Positions 26,005 through 36,049 of a DNA stretch of 64,000 nt are shown here, piece after piece. Source of the DNA: Staphylococcus lutrae. GTDB lineage: Bacteria; Bacillota; Bacilli; Staphylococcales; Staphylococcaceae. The position numbers were made by a program, and so were the translations under genes. Positions within the stretch are counted from its first letter, which is position 1; each line of letters begins with the position of its first letter. Below the pieces are notes generated by a model. It saw nothing but the letters and a program-made list of their open reading frames with translations, was not told the origin of the DNA and did no database searches. The stretch spans positions 806,001-870,000 of the forward strand of contig NZ_CP020773.1 in NCBI RefSeq assembly GCF_002101335.1, read 5' to 3'.

Positions 26005-26898
26005 TCATCGCTTCGATTTAGGATTCAGCGCATCTTTTAATCCTTCTCCGATAAAGTTAATACATAAAATCGTAGTCGTAATCACCAAAGCAGGTGGCAT
26101 CCAGATCCACGGCTTCCCTCTTAAAATATCGCCTTCTTGTGCATCTGTCAGCATATTCCCCCAGGTTGGAACACTTTTACTAATTCCGAAGCCAAGAAAA
26201 CTTAATCCCGCTTCAGCCACAATTTGAACCGCAAACACTAAAGTCGCTTGTACAATGATGACACTTAAAATATTTGGGAATAAATGTTTGAACAAAATTT
26301 TATGCACAGGTGTACCAATTGATTTTGCTGCTAAAAAGTACTCATTCTCTTTTTCCTGCATGACTTTCCCTCTGACAATCCGGGCAATCCCTACCCAAGA
26401 CAGTGCGATCAACACGGCCCCTAATACAATCGCTGACCCGTATTGATTTTCAATTTTGCCGCTAAATGTCGCATTTAATACCACTGCAAACGGAATAAAT
26501 GGAAAGAGCATTACAAATTCTGTAAAACGCATTAAAATCGTATCAACCCAGCCCCCGTAATAACCAGAAATCATACCGATTAAAATACCAATTGTCATTA
26601 AACCAATAGATGTAAAAAACCCAAACAATAATGAGACACGTCCAGCGTATAATAAGCGACTTAAAATATCACGGCCTCCTGAATCTGTCCCTAACCAATG
26701 TTCCGCTGACATATCCCCTTTGATTAACACTAAGTTTTGTAAGTTGGGATCATACGGTGCAAGCAATGGCGCTAAAAATGAAATGACCGCAATCAATGCT
26801 AAAATCAGCGTTGCAACCAGAGCGGGTTTGTTTTTAAGAAATTTTTTCCGTGCGATAGTTAATGGCGATTGACTTTTTAGTTTTTTAACTTTTTCCAT
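26005..26898 (-). CDS. oppC: Oligopeptide ABC transporter permease OppC (operon 1)
   Basis: One of the two membrane subunits of a peptide importer. 297 aa; N-terminal cytoplasmic stretch, first helix around residue 27, then five more helices. The binding-protein-dependent permease (EAA) loop is seen as YFLAAKSIGTPVHKILFKHLFPNILSV, and LGTDSGGRDILSRLLYAGRVSL is the family block. AAGGAGGGG precedes ATG 26898. It is last in the order A-D-F-B-C, which matches the opp4 type of S. aureus. The copy at 32075 is very similar across its length. No strong terminator is visible after its stop. Confidence 0.92.
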   Translation of the reverse strand: MEKVKKLKSQSPLTIARKKFLKNKPALVATLILALIAVISFLAPLLAPYDPNLQNLVLIKGDMSAEHWLGTDSGGRDILSRLLYAGRVSLLFGFFTSIGLMTIGILIGMISGYYGGWVDTILMRFTEFVMLFPFIPFAVVLNATFSGKIENQYGSAIVLGAVLIALSWVGIARIVRGKVMQEKENEYFLAAKSIGTPVHKILFKHLFPNILSVIIVQATLVFAVQIVAEAGLSFLGFGISKSVPTWGNMLTDAQEGDILRGKPWIWMPPALVITTTILCINFIGEGLKDALNPKSKR

Positions 26899-26911
26899 AT
26901 TGAACCCCTCC

Positions 26912-27874
26912 TTAGTTACTCTTTATTCTCGGATCAACAATGCTATACGTAATATCCGATATTAAATTTGCAAGTAGTCCTAAAAAAGAGAAGAACAATA
27001 ATAACGCCATCATCAATGGATAATCTTTACCGCTGATGGACTCAATCAGTAACTTTCCAATTCCTGGATAAGAAAAAATCGTTTCTGTAATGACTGCACC
27101 GCCAAAGACAGACAGAACATCCGCGCCAAAAAAAGTCACGATAGGAATAATTGAATTTCTTAAAATATGTTTATTGTAAATTTTAGATTCGGATAAACCT
27201 TTTGCACGGGCTGTCCGAATATAGTCTTTGCGCGCATTTTCAATAATATCGTTTCTTAAAAATTGAACGTAGCTCGCAGTAGACAATAGACCGAGCACTG
27301 TCGCCGGTAAAATCACATGATACACTTTACTCACATAATAGGCGAACGTCCCTGGCTCTAATCCGATGGCCACAGAACCTGAAAATGGGAACAACCCTAA
27401 TTGAAATGCAAAAATATAGATGGCAAAAACACCGGCCACAAACGACGGAATCGCTAACATTAAGTAGTTCAAAAATTGAATGCTGTAATCGTATAGACTA
27501 TATGGCTTTCGACCTGACAATATCCCTAAAGGAAAAGCGATTAAATATGTAATCACTAAACTCATCACACCGAGTAAAATCGTATTCGGCATACGTTCCT
27601 TTACTAAATCCATTACAGGACGTTTATACCGAATCGAATCTCCTAAATCACCTTGTACAACACGTTGACCCCATTTCAAATATTGTACAGGGAGCGGATC
27701 GTTTAGTCCTAATTTCTCACGTTCTTGCTCATAATACTTCGCCCCAGCTTTAGGATCCATGTTGCCTGTAAATGCATCACCTGGCTGCAACTTGGCTACA
27801 GTAAAAATCACAATTGACATTAATAAAAGCATCGGAATCATCAATAAAAAACGTCTTATAATTAATGTTGTCAT
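26912..27874 (-). CDS. oppB: Oligopeptide ABC transporter permease OppB (operon 1)
   Basis: Second membrane subunit. 320 aa from ATG 27874, preceded by GGAGGAATGACAAA; the frame from 27907 has no ribosome site. N-terminal RRFLLMIPMLLLMSIVIF helix, the family segment KLQPGDAF, six helices and the EAA-type loop DYIRTARAKGLSESKIYNKHILRN. The start codon overlaps the oppF stop (ATGA), so translation is coupled; oppC follows 13 bp after its stop. Confidence 0.93.
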   Translation of the reverse strand: MTTLIIRRFLLMIPMLLLMSIVIFTVAKLQPGDAFTGNMDPKAGAKYYEQEREKLGLNDPLPVQYLKWGQRVVQGDLGDSIRYKRPVMDLVKERMPNTILLGVMSLVITYLIAFPLGILSGRKPYSLYDYSIQFLNYLMLAIPSFVAGVFAIYIFAFQLGLFPFSGSVAIGLEPGTFAYYVSKVYHVILPATVLGLLSTASYVQFLRNDIIENARKDYIRTARAKGLSESKIYNKHILRNSIIPIVTFFGADVLSVFGGAVITETIFSYPGIGKLLIESISGKDYPLMMALLLFFSFLGLLANLISDITYSIVDPRIKSN

Positions 27875-28860
27875 TTTGTCATTCCTCCATTTTCTAATAA
27901 AATACAAGCTGCATAATGGTTGTCACTCACTTCTACTGACGGTGGTTTGATTTCTGCACATTGTGCTTTCGCAACCGGACACCGCGTATGGAATGGACAC
28001 CCTTTTGGAGGATCACTCGGTGAAGGCAAGTCGCCTTCCAACAGAATTCTCTTTTTGCGATTTTTAGGATGAATCTCAGGGATCGCTGAAATCAAAGATT
28101 GCGTATAAGGATGCTTCGGATTTTGATAAATCTCTTCAGCTGGCCCTTGTTCTAATATATGGCCTAAATACATCACACAAATATAATCACTGACATGTTT
28201 GACCACACTCAAGTCATGCGCAATGAAGAGATAGCTCAATCCAAATTCTTCTTGTAAGTCAGCCATCATGTTTAAAACTTGAGATTGCACAGACACATCC
28301 AGTGCACTGACCGGTTCGTCAGCAATAATCAGTTTAGGCTTAAGTGCTAATGCACGCGCAATACCGACCCGTTGCCGTTGTCCGCCTGAAAATTCATGTG
28401 CATATTTATAATAATCAGCTTCGTTTAAACCCACACGATGGAGCAGTTCCTTCACTTCATCTTCAATTTCTTTTTGCTTTTTATTGTAATAATTTCGTAT
28501 CGGTTCCCCAACAATGTCGCCAATCATTTGCATCGGATTCAATGATGCATACGGATCTTGGAACACCATTTGAAACCCTTTTCTCGCTTCTCGTAAAGCT
28601 TTGCCTTTTAACTTTGTCAAATCTTGACCACAAAAAATAATTTCTCCCTCATCCGCCTTTTGTAAGCATAAAATACTACGCCCTGCCGATGATTTTCCAC
28701 ATCCGGATTCTCCAACGAGACCTACCGTTTGACCAGCCTTAATTGTAAAGGAAATGCCGTCTACCGCTTTAACCTCTCCAATTTTCCGTTGAAAGACGCC
28801 GCCTCTGATGGGATAATACTGTTTTAAATTTTTAACTTCTAATACATTTTCACTCATCAT
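27871..28860 (-). CDS. oppF: Oligopeptide ABC transporter ATPase OppF (operon 1)
   Basis: ATP-hydrolysing subunit, 329 aa. Walker A GESGCGKSS, signature SGGQRQRVGIARAL, Walker B LIIADEPVSALD and the C-terminal oligopeptide_HPY region with GCPFHTRCPVAKAQC, whose cysteines are typical of Opp/Dpp ATPases. Starts ATG-ATG at 28860/28857 behind GGGGGAAG and overlaps the end of oppD by 11 bp. Paired with OppD to power peptide import. Confidence 0.93.
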   Translation of the reverse strand: MMSENVLEVKNLKQYYPIRGGVFQRKIGEVKAVDGISFTIKAGQTVGLVGESGCGKSSAGRSILCLQKADEGEIIFCGQDLTKLKGKALREARKGFQMVFQDPYASLNPMQMIGDIVGEPIRNYYNKKQKEIEDEVKELLHRVGLNEADYYKYAHEFSGGQRQRVGIARALALKPKLIIADEPVSALDVSVQSQVLNMMADLQEEFGLSYLFIAHDLSVVKHVSDYICVMYLGHILEQGPAEEIYQNPKHPYTQSLISAIPEIHPKNRKKRILLEGDLPSPSDPPKGCPFHTRCPVAKAQCAEIKPPSVEVSDNHYAACILLENGGMTK

Positions 28861-29860
28861 CCACTTCCCCCTTCAGTTGAACCTCATCTTGATATAAATG
28901 GCAAAACACTTGATGATCCTTATCGATTTGTGTCGCAGAAGTATTTTGTTCAAGACATATAGGCATCGCATGCGGACATCTATTCGCAAAGCGACAGCCC
29001 ACCTGAGGCAACGCCTTTAAACTCGGTACTGAACCTTGTATCGTCTCAAGCTTATCTTGTTTCACATCCAATCTTGGAATCGCTTTTAAAAGCAATTTCG
29101 TATACGGATGTTTCGGATGATTAAAAATCTCATCTACCGGTGCCGTTTCAACAATTTCACCTGCATACATAACCGCCACGCGATCACAAATTTCTGAAAT
29201 CACACCCAAATCATGTGAAATAAAAATCACACCCATTTTCGTTTTTTCCTGTATGTCCTTCAACAGTTCTAAAATTTGCGCTTGAACCGTCACATCCAGT
29301 GCCGTCGTTGGCTCATCTGCAATCAATAATTTCGGTGAACAAGAGATCGCCATCGCAATCATCACGCGTTGACGCATCCCTCCTGATAATTGATGGGGAT
29401 ACTCATTAATGACTTTATCAGGACGTGGTATTCCGACCTCCTTCAACAATTGAATCGCCTTTAGCTGTGCGTCGTTTTTAGAAATTTTTAAGTGGAGTTG
29501 CATCATTTCCATTAATTGATTCCCAATCGTAAAAACGGGGTTTAAGGACGTCATCGGTTCTTGGAAAATCATTGCAATTTCTTTCCCTCTCACTTGATTC
29601 ACCTTATCATGACTCAAATTGTCGATCCGCATCCCTTTATATTTCACTTCTCCAGATTCAATCGTCGCCACCTTATCAGGTAACAGATTTAAAATGGATA
29701 AACTTAATACAGATTTACCAGAGCCTGATTCTCCTACGACACCTAATATTTCTCCCTCTTGTACTTCTAAATGAATATCAGAAATTGCGTCATATTGTTG
29801 ACCTTCTATAGTAAATGTTGTTGTTAAGTGGTTGACTTCTAACAATTGATTTTGTTCCAT
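28850..29860 (-). CDS. oppD: Oligopeptide ABC transporter ATPase OppD (operon 1)
   Basis: Second ATPase, 336 aa. Walker [12 protein letters not shown], signature [14 protein letters not shown], Walker [13 protein letters not shown], and the C-terminal cysteine set CRFANRCPHAMPIC. Start ATG 29860 with AGGGGTG upstream. The gene follows oppA after a 150-bp gap that contains a hairpin (29952-29990), so the distal genes are probably made at lower level than the binding protein. Confidence 0.93.
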   Translation of the reverse strand: MEQNQLLEVNHLTTTFTIEGQQYDAISDIHLEVQEGEILGVVGESGSGKSVLSLSILNLLPDKVATIESGEVKYKGMRIDNLSHDKVNQVRGKEIAMIFQEPMTSLNPVFTIGNQLMEMMQLHLKISKNDAQLKAIQLLKEVGIPRPDKVINEYPHQLSGGMRQRVMIAMAISCSPKLLIADEPTTALDVTVQAQILELLKDIQEKTKMGVIFISHDLGVISEICDRVAVMYAGEIVETAPVDEIFNHPKHPYTKLLLKAIPRLDVKQDKLETIQGSVPSLKALPQVGCRFANRCPHAMPICLEQNTSATQIDKDHQVFCHLYQDEVQLKGEVDDE

Positions 29861-29951
29861 TGTTTCACCCCTATGCCTATTTAAAAGATAAAATCATTTG
29901 CTCAACTTCATATGATTTTTAATTTCCCACTACATTTTCTTTTAAATATAA

Positions 29952-29990
29952 GAAAAGGGGAAGGACGTTATCCGTCACTCATCCCTTTCC
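29952..29990 (-). terminator. Intercistronic hairpin between oppA and oppD (operon 1)
   Basis: GAAAAGGGG (29952-29960) pairs with CCCTTTCC (29983-29990), with GGACG/CGTC inside. On the minus strand it ends CCCCTTTTCTT. The same structure occurs at the same place in operon 2. It probably stops part of the transcripts after oppA. Confidence 0.7.
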
Positions 29991-30011
29991 TCATTGATAT
30001 TTACGCTACTC

Positions 30012-31730
30012 TTATTTTTCGTCCACTGCCCATTCGTAAATTGGGTTCGTTCCTTTAAGTGAGACTTCAAAGTTTTTCACTTTTTTATTCACAACGACAA
30101 CGTCACGCAATTCCACAACCGGAATAACCGGTACGTCTTCTGCCATGATTTTTTGCCACTCTAAATATTTTTCTTTACGTTTCTCGTTACTCTCTCCAAC
30201 AACTTTTGTATCCACTGCATCTTTTAAAATTTGATCTGCTTTAGGATTGTTATAACGTGATTCATTCCATAAAGCTGTTGATTCATATAAGCCAGATGGA
30301 TCTGGATCCGCACCTTGTTGCCATGTACGGAAATAAACTTCCATATCTTTTGAAGCATTTTCTAAATCATTCGAATACTTACCAAACTCTTCTAACTCTA
30401 CTTTTGTTTTCAATCCTACTTTTTCCCAATATCCTTTAATCGCCGCTGTACGTGGTTCGAATGTTGGGTTAGAACCTGCATAGTGTTTTAAATTCACTAC
30501 AAATGGTTTGCCGTCTGGATCTTCGCGGAAGCCGTCGCCATCTTTATCTTTATAGCCTGCTTCATCCAATAATTTTTTCGCTTTCTCAACATCATAATCG
30601 TATGACTTCACATCACCTTTTTTAGCACCACTCCAATGTGCAGAAGGGATCAATCCATTTAATGGTTGACCATATCCGTAGTAAAAGGCGTCAATCCATT
30701 CTTTACGGTTAATCGCGTAAGCCATCGCTTGACGTAATTTTTTATTTTGATATTTCGGTCTTTCTTTCCCGATTGTTTGTGTTTTCTTATCATAATCATT
30801 TAATACAAAACCAATAATGGCATAAGTTGTTGACGGTGATTCAAGAAGTTGTAGATTATCTGAACCGCTATCTTTAATTTCTTTCGCGATCGGCGCTGTA
30901 ATCGTAGCCATGTCAATGTCACCTTTTTCAAGCGCTTGTGTCATGGACGTTTGTTCAACGACACGGAGATTAATCTTGTCAATTTTAGGTTCTCCTTGCC
31001 AATAGTCTTTATTTTTGACCAATTCTACAGACTCTCCATCAACGATATTTTTCACTTTATATGGCCCAATACCGATTGGATTTTTACGTACGGCATCAGA
31101 TTTTGCCATATCTTTAACTGGAATGTCTTTAAAGATTTTTTCGCTGATCGGCGCAGATGTCCATAACTCTAATAAATTATTGGCTTTATGATCTTTAAAT
31201 GTCAGTTCCGCCGTGTAATCATCTATTTTTTTAATGCCACTAATATGATCAGCTTGACCCTTATGTTTTTCTTCTGCCCCTTTAACAATCTCTACACCAT
31301 TGTATCGTGGCCCATCATAATCAGGATCGGCTAATGTTTCTAATGTAAAAATCCAGTCATTTATTGTAAATGGGTTGCCATCCTGCCATTTGATTCCTTT
31401 TTTAACTTTGAAAGTGTAAGTTAAATCATTATCTTTATGTGCTTCCCATGATAAAATTTTAGGTTTAATTTTCAAATCATCATCCAAATCAATGAGTGAA
31501 TCGTTAAAGTAACCAATCACATCTGAATCGTCAGTACTCCCCGCAAAAATAGATTGGAAATTTCCTTGTGGTGCACCAGCTAACCCCACTGTCAGCGTGC
31601 CCCCCTTAGCATCACTTTTTTCAGTCTTTCCAGATTCATTTTTAGTGTTATTTCCGCCCTTTCCACATGCCGAAAGTACCAGTACAATGCACAGCGTCAA
31701 AAACAATACATAACGATAAGACTTTCTCAT
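30012..31730 (-). CDS. oppA: Peptide-binding lipoprotein OppA (operon 1)
   Basis: Extracellular substrate-binding protein held by a lipid anchor. 572 aa; signal peptide with lipobox LSAC and lipidated Cys22. SBP_bac_5 family features: YTFKVKKGIKWQDGNPFT, GIGPYKVKN, LRQAMAYAINRKEWIDAF and the Asp/Gly loop DKDGDGFREDPDG, common in AppA-like binding proteins. AGGAGGAA precedes ATG 31730. First gene of the operon. It differs clearly from the operon-2 copy at many positions, more than the permeases do, so the two may prefer different peptides. Confidence 0.93.
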   Translation of the reverse strand: MRKSYRYVLFLTLCIVLVLSACGKGGNNTKNESGKTEKSDAKGGTLTVGLAGAPQGNFQSIFAGSTDDSDVIGYFNDSLIDLDDDLKIKPKILSWEAHKDNDLTYTFKVKKGIKWQDGNPFTINDWIFTLETLADPDYDGPRYNGVEIVKGAEEKHKGQADHISGIKKIDDYTAELTFKDHKANNLLELWTSAPISEKIFKDIPVKDMAKSDAVRKNPIGIGPYKVKNIVDGESVELVKNKDYWQGEPKIDKINLRVVEQTSMTQALEKGDIDMATITAPIAKEIKDSGSDNLQLLESPSTTYAIIGFVLNDYDKKTQTIGKERPKYQNKKLRQAMAYAINRKEWIDAFYYGYGQPLNGLIPSAHWSGAKKGDVKSYDYDVEKAKKLLDEAGYKDKDGDGFREDPDGKPFVVNLKHYAGSNPTFEPRTAAIKGYWEKVGLKTKVELEEFGKYSNDLENASKDMEVYFRTWQQGADPDPSGLYESTALWNESRYNNPKADQILKDAVDTKVVGESNEKRKEKYLEWQKIMAEDVPVIPVVELRDVVVVNKKVKNFEVSLKGTNPIYEWAVDEK

Positions 31731-31773
31731 TCATTTTCCTCCTTTAATAAAATAGTTTAAAACCCTTTCTCCT

Positions 31774-31803
31774 ATTATCGTATTTTTCTAAATTTTTTGT
31801 CAA
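31774..31803 (-). promoter_or_regulatory. Promoter of opp operon 1
   Basis: On the minus strand TTGACA (31803-31798), an 18-bp spacer and GATAAT (31779-31774), about 44 bp before the oppA start codon. A good sigma-A match. Confidence 0.7.
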
Positions 31804-31910
31804 CAAAAATTTTAGAATTCACAAATAATTCTTCATATTCTTAATAAAAACGCATCATTTTTGATCTTTTTTTAACATAGCAGGGTCATACTTTATGCAT
31901 TTAGAACGTT

Positions 31911-31943
31911 AAAATGGACTGAAACACTATGTTCCAGCCCATT
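31911..31943 (-). terminator. Terminator of opp operon 2
   Basis: AATGGACTGAAAC (31913-31925) pairs with GTTCCAGCCCATT (31931-31943) with wobble pairs; TTTT follows on the minus strand. It separates the two opp operons. The rest of 31731-32074 shows only the operon 1 promoter. Confidence 0.75.
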
Positions 31944-32074
31944 AATTTTATTATTGATGTTTTCAGATCTAATCTATGAAGATACTATAATGTGTCGTAT
32001 GTTTGACGCGTTGTAGATCCACTGCTTGCATAAAAGCGTAAATCTATCTCGCTGATGCGTGCTTTCAACGACCG

Positions 32075-32968
32075 TTAATGTTTTGACTTAGGATTTAATG
32101 CATCTTTCAATCCTTCACCGATGAAGTTAATACATAAAATCGTGATGGTAATAATCAATGCAGGTGGCATCCATATCCACGGCTTGCTTCTTAAAATATC
32201 GCCTTCTTGTGCATCGGTCAACATATTCCCCCATGTTGGAATGTCTTTCGTGATCCCAAAGCCGAGGAAACTCAGACCCGCTTCTGCCACAATTTGAACA
32301 GCAAAAACAAGTGTTGCCTGTACAATAATCACACTCAAAATATTCGGTAGTAAGTGTTTGATTAAGATTTTATAGACAGGCGTACCAATTGACAATGCCG
32401 CTAAAAAGTACTCGTTCTCTTTTTCTTGCATAACTTTTCCTCTTACCATACGGGCAATCCCTACCCAAGATAACAAAATCAGCACGAGACCTAATACGAT
32501 GGCTGAACCATATTTGTTTTCAATATTATGTGCAAAAGTCGCATTCAATACGACTGCAAATGGAATGAATGGGAATAGCATGACAAATTCTGTAAAACGC
32601 ATTAAAACCGTATCCACCCAACCGCCATAATAACCGGAAATCATACCGATGATAATGCCGATTACCATTAATCCGATTGAGGTAAAAAGACCAAATGATA
32701 AGGAAACACGTCCAGAATAAAGTAAACGACTGAGTATATCACGTCCGCCTGAATCTGTACCTAACCAATGTTCAGGTGACATATTCCCTTTAATCAAGAC
32801 GAGATTTTGAACATTCGGATCATAAGGTGCAATCAATGGCGCCAAAAATGAAATGATGACAATCATTCCTAAAATGGCTGATGCACTCATTGCCAATTTG
32901 TTCTTTAAAAATTTTTTTCGTGCGATTTGTAACGGTGACTTACTTTTATTAACCTGTGCTTTTTCCAT
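32075..32968 (-). CDS. oppC: Oligopeptide ABC transporter permease OppC (operon 2)
   Basis: 297 aa, same length as the operon 1 copy and identical over long runs, for example the block LGTDSGGRDILSRLLY and the C-terminal WIWMPPALI segment. EAA loop YFLAALSIGTPVYKILIKHLLPNILSV. Six predicted helices. GGGGGAAG precedes ATG 32968. Last gene of operon 2. Conservation of the membrane core with more change at the N-terminus fits a tandem duplication followed by mild divergence. Confidence 0.92.
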   Translation of the reverse strand: MEKAQVNKSKSPLQIARKKFLKNKLAMSASAILGMIVIISFLAPLIAPYDPNVQNLVLIKGNMSPEHWLGTDSGGRDILSRLLYSGRVSLSFGLFTSIGLMVIGIIIGMISGYYGGWVDTVLMRFTEFVMLFPFIPFAVVLNATFAHNIENKYGSAIVLGLVLILLSWVGIARMVRGKVMQEKENEYFLAALSIGTPVYKILIKHLLPNILSVIIVQATLVFAVQIVAEAGLSFLGFGITKDIPTWGNMLTDAQEGDILRSKPWIWMPPALIITITILCINFIGEGLKDALNPKSKH

Positions 32969-32978
32969 CGTCTTCCCC

Positions 32979-33941
32979 CTAGTTGCTCTTGATTCTTGGG
33001 TCTACAATACTGTATGTCACATCAGAAATTAGATTGGCTAATAACCCTAAGAAAGAAAAGAATAATAGTAAAGCCATCATTAATGGATAATCTTTGCCTA
33101 CAATTGAATCAATCAACAGTTTACCTATACCAGGGAATGAAAAAATACTTTCGGTAATCACAGCACCACCAAATATTGACAGCACATCGGATCCAAAAAA
33201 TGTCACAATAGGGATAATTGAATTTCTAAGGATATGTTTATTATAAATTTTCGATTCAGATAATCCTTTTGCGCGTGCTGTACGAATATAGTCTTTACGT
33301 GCATTTTCAATAATATCATTTCTCAAAAATTGTATATATCCTGCGGTCGAAAGGAGTCCTAAGACCGTTCCCGGCAAAATCGCATGATACAGTTTGCTTA
33401 TATAGTATTCCAACGAGCCAGGCGTCAATCCGATTTCAACTGAACCTGAAAACGGGAAAATCCCCATTTGAAATGCAAAAGCATAAATGGCAAAGACACC
33501 TGCGACAAAGGACGGAATAGCCAACATTAAATAGTTGAGTAATTGGATGCTGTAGTCATAAAGGCTATAAGGTTTTCGTCCTGCCAATATCCCTAGTGGA
33601 AATGCCAGTAAATATGTGATGACGAGACTGACGACACCCAATAACACCGTGTTAGGCATTCTTTCTTTAATCAAGTCAAAAACCGGTCGTTTATATCGAA
33701 TTGATTCTCCTAATTCGCCATGTACGACACGCTCACTCCATTTTAAATATTGCACCGGGATAGGATCATTTAAACCGAGTTTCTCGCGTTGGGCTTCGTA
33801 GTATTTCACACCTAATTTAGGATTCATATTACCCGTAAAAGCATCCCCCGGCTGTAATTTAGCAATCGTAAAAATAACAATGGACATCAAAATCAACATC
33901 GGAATCATTAATAAAAAACGACGAATCACCAATGCTATCAT
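32979..33941 (-). CDS. oppB: Oligopeptide ABC transporter permease OppB (operon 2)
   Basis: 320 aa from ATG 33941, which overlaps the oppF stop (ATGA) and has GGGGAGG upstream; the frame from 33974 is rejected. Helical layout and the EAA loop DYIRTARAKGLSESKIYNKHILRN are the same as in copy 1. The main differences lie in the periplasmic-side loops around residues 50-80 and 180-200, the parts that meet the binding protein. Confidence 0.93.
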   Translation of the reverse strand: MIALVIRRFLLMIPMLILMSIVIFTIAKLQPGDAFTGNMNPKLGVKYYEAQREKLGLNDPIPVQYLKWSERVVHGELGESIRYKRPVFDLIKERMPNTVLLGVVSLVITYLLAFPLGILAGRKPYSLYDYSIQLLNYLMLAIPSFVAGVFAIYAFAFQMGIFPFSGSVEIGLTPGSLEYYISKLYHAILPGTVLGLLSTAGYIQFLRNDIIENARKDYIRTARAKGLSESKIYNKHILRNSIIPIVTFFGSDVLSIFGGAVITESIFSFPGIGKLLIDSIVGKDYPLMMALLLFFSFLGLLANLISDVTYSIVDPRIKSN

Positions 33942-34927
33942 GATGACACCTCCCCATCTTCTAACAATAAACAAGCGGCAAGATGTTCTTCACCAACTTG
34001 AACAGCTTTCGGTTTTTGTTTGGCACACCTTGCTTCCGCTACTGGACAACGTGTATGGAATGGACAACCTACAGGCGGATGACTTGGAGAAGGTAAGTCC
34101 CCTTCTAATAAAATACGTTGGCGTCGTTTAGTCGGATCGATTTCAGGAATGGCAGAAATTAATGATTGTGTATAAGGATGTTGCGGGTTTTCATAAATCA
34201 CATTCGCAGGTCCTTGTTCTAAAATGTGCCCTAAGTACATCACACAAATATAGTCACTTACATGTTTAACAACGCTTAAATCATGTGCAATGAACAAATA
34301 ACTGAGGCCCATGTCACGCTGTAATTCCCCCATAATATTGAGCACTTGTGATTGTACAGAGACATCGAGCGCACTCACAGGTTCATCGGCGATAATCAGT
34401 TGTGGTTTTAAGGCAAGGGCACGTGCAATTCCAACACGTTGACGTTGTCCACCCGAAAATTCATGCGCATATTTATAGTAATCTGTGTCATTCAATCCCA
34501 CTTTTTTCAATAATTGCTGCACTTCTTCTTTAATCTCCGACTGCTTTTTATGGTAATAATTTCGAATCGGTTCACCGACAATATCACCAATCATTTGCAT
34601 TGGATTCAGTGACGCATATGGATCTTGAAACACCATTTGAAATCCTTTTCTCGCTTCCCTCAATGCTTTCCCTTTTAGTTTTGTCAGATCTTGTCCGCAA
34701 AATATAATTTCACCCGCTGTTGCTTTTTGTAAGCATAAAATAGAGCGTCCTGCTGATGATTTGCCACATCCTGATTCACCAACAAGCCCGACAGTCTGTC
34801 CTTTTTTTATCTTAAAAGAAATGTCGTCAACGGCTTTCACCTCTCCCACTTTCCTTTTAAAGATGCCTGCTCTTATCGGATAATACTGCTTCAAATGATT
34901 TACCTCTAAAATATAGGGTTGTGTCAT
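33938..34927 (-). CDS. oppF: Oligopeptide ABC transporter ATPase OppF (operon 2)
   Basis: 329 aa with the same motifs as copy 1: GESGCGKSSAGRS, SGGQRQRVGIARAL, LIIADEPVSALDVS and GCPFHTRCPVAEARC. GAGGGGG precedes ATG 34927, which overlaps the oppD stop by 4 bp (ATGA). All ATPase motifs are intact, so both operons look functional. Confidence 0.93.
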   Translation of the reverse strand: MTQPYILEVNHLKQYYPIRAGIFKRKVGEVKAVDDISFKIKKGQTVGLVGESGCGKSSAGRSILCLQKATAGEIIFCGQDLTKLKGKALREARKGFQMVFQDPYASLNPMQMIGDIVGEPIRNYYHKKQSEIKEEVQQLLKKVGLNDTDYYKYAHEFSGGQRQRVGIARALALKPQLIIADEPVSALDVSVQSQVLNIMGELQRDMGLSYLFIAHDLSVVKHVSDYICVMYLGHILEQGPANVIYENPQHPYTQSLISAIPEIDPTKRRQRILLEGDLPSPSHPPVGCPFHTRCPVAEARCAKQKPKAVQVGEEHLAACLLLEDGEVSS

Positions 34928-35931
34928 AGTTGGACCCCCTCTTTCAATGACTCATCTTGTTGATAAAGATGACAAAGCACTTGATGTTGATGATTAAAAT
35001 AGCGATTTTCAGGACGTTGTGACTGACAAACAGACATTGCATATGGACATCGATTCTCAAAACGACAGCCGTTTTTAGGAAGTTCTTGCAAACTCGGAAC
35101 CATGCCACGAATGGTCTCTAATTTTTCCTGTTTTTGATCTAATCTTGGAATCGCTTTGAGTAACAATTGCGTATAAGGGTGCTTAGGTTGACTGAAAATC
35201 TCCTCGACATTTGCTGTTTCCACAATTTCTCCAGCATACATGACTGCCACACGATCACAAATCTCTGCGATGACCCCTAAATCATGAGAAATAAAAATGA
35301 TACTCATCTCTATATTTTTTTGAATGTCCTTCAACAATTCGAGTATTTGTGCTTGTACTGTCACATCTAAAGCCGTTGTCGGCTCATCTGCAATCAACAA
35401 CGACGGTGAACAAGAAATCGCCATCGCAATCATCACACGTTGTCGCATCCCACCTGAGAGTTGATGTGGATATTCCTTCATGACTTTATTTGCCCTTGGA
35501 ATCCCAACTTTTTCCAACAATGACACTGCTTGTGTTTTCGCCTCGGCTTTAGATAGTTTTAAATGTAAAATTAACATTTCCATCAATTGATCACCAATCG
35601 TGAAGACCGGATTTAATGATGTCATCGGCTCCTGGAAAATCATCGCAATTTCTTTTCCTCTCACCTGATTCATTTGTTGATTATCATATTGGTCAATCTG
35701 TGTACCGCGATACCACACTTCTCCAGAGGCAAAGTTTGCAATTTTTTCTGGTAAGAGTTTCAAAATAGAAAGGCTTAACACGGATTTCCCTGAACCTGAC
35801 TCTCCAACAATCCCTAAAATCTCACCTTTTTTTACTTTTAAATTGATATGCGAAATCGCTTCATAATGTTGTCCCTCAATATCAAATGTCGTGGTTAAGT
35901 TATTGATTTCTAATAAATGCGTGCTTTCCAT
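34924..35931 (-). CDS. oppD: Oligopeptide ABC transporter ATPase OppD (operon 2)
   Basis: 335 aa from ATG 35931 (GGAGG 5 bp upstream; the frame from 35949 begins before that site). Walker [12 protein letters not shown], signature [14 protein letters not shown], Walker [14 protein letters not shown]-terminal [14 protein letters not shown]. Follows oppA after a hairpin as in operon 1. Confidence 0.93.
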   Translation of the reverse strand: MESTHLLEINNLTTTFDIEGQHYEAISHINLKVKKGEILGIVGESGSGKSVLSLSILKLLPEKIANFASGEVWYRGTQIDQYDNQQMNQVRGKEIAMIFQEPMTSLNPVFTIGDQLMEMLILHLKLSKAEAKTQAVSLLEKVGIPRANKVMKEYPHQLSGGMRQRVMIAMAISCSPSLLIADEPTTALDVTVQAQILELLKDIQKNIEMSIIFISHDLGVIAEICDRVAVMYAGEIVETANVEEIFSQPKHPYTQLLLKAIPRLDQKQEKLETIRGMVPSLQELPKNGCRFENRCPYAMSVCQSQRPENRYFNHQHQVLCHLYQQDESLKEGVQL

Positions 35932-35996
35932 AAAATCCTCCATTTCCAATACACATTCATATCCTATTCCTACATCGTTTTATATCGATTCAGAAT

Positions 35997-36036
35997 AAAA
36001 GAAAAGGGAAGAGACGATATGGCCTCATTCCCTTTC
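35997..36036 (-). terminator. Intercistronic hairpin between oppA and oppD (operon 2)
   Basis: GAAAAGGGAA (36001-36010) pairs with TTCCCTTTCTC (36028-36038), and the minus-strand end is CCCTTTTCTTTTA. Sequence and position match the operon 1 hairpin, although the surrounding bases have changed. Confidence 0.7.
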
Positions 36037-36049
36037 TCAGTTCATGATG

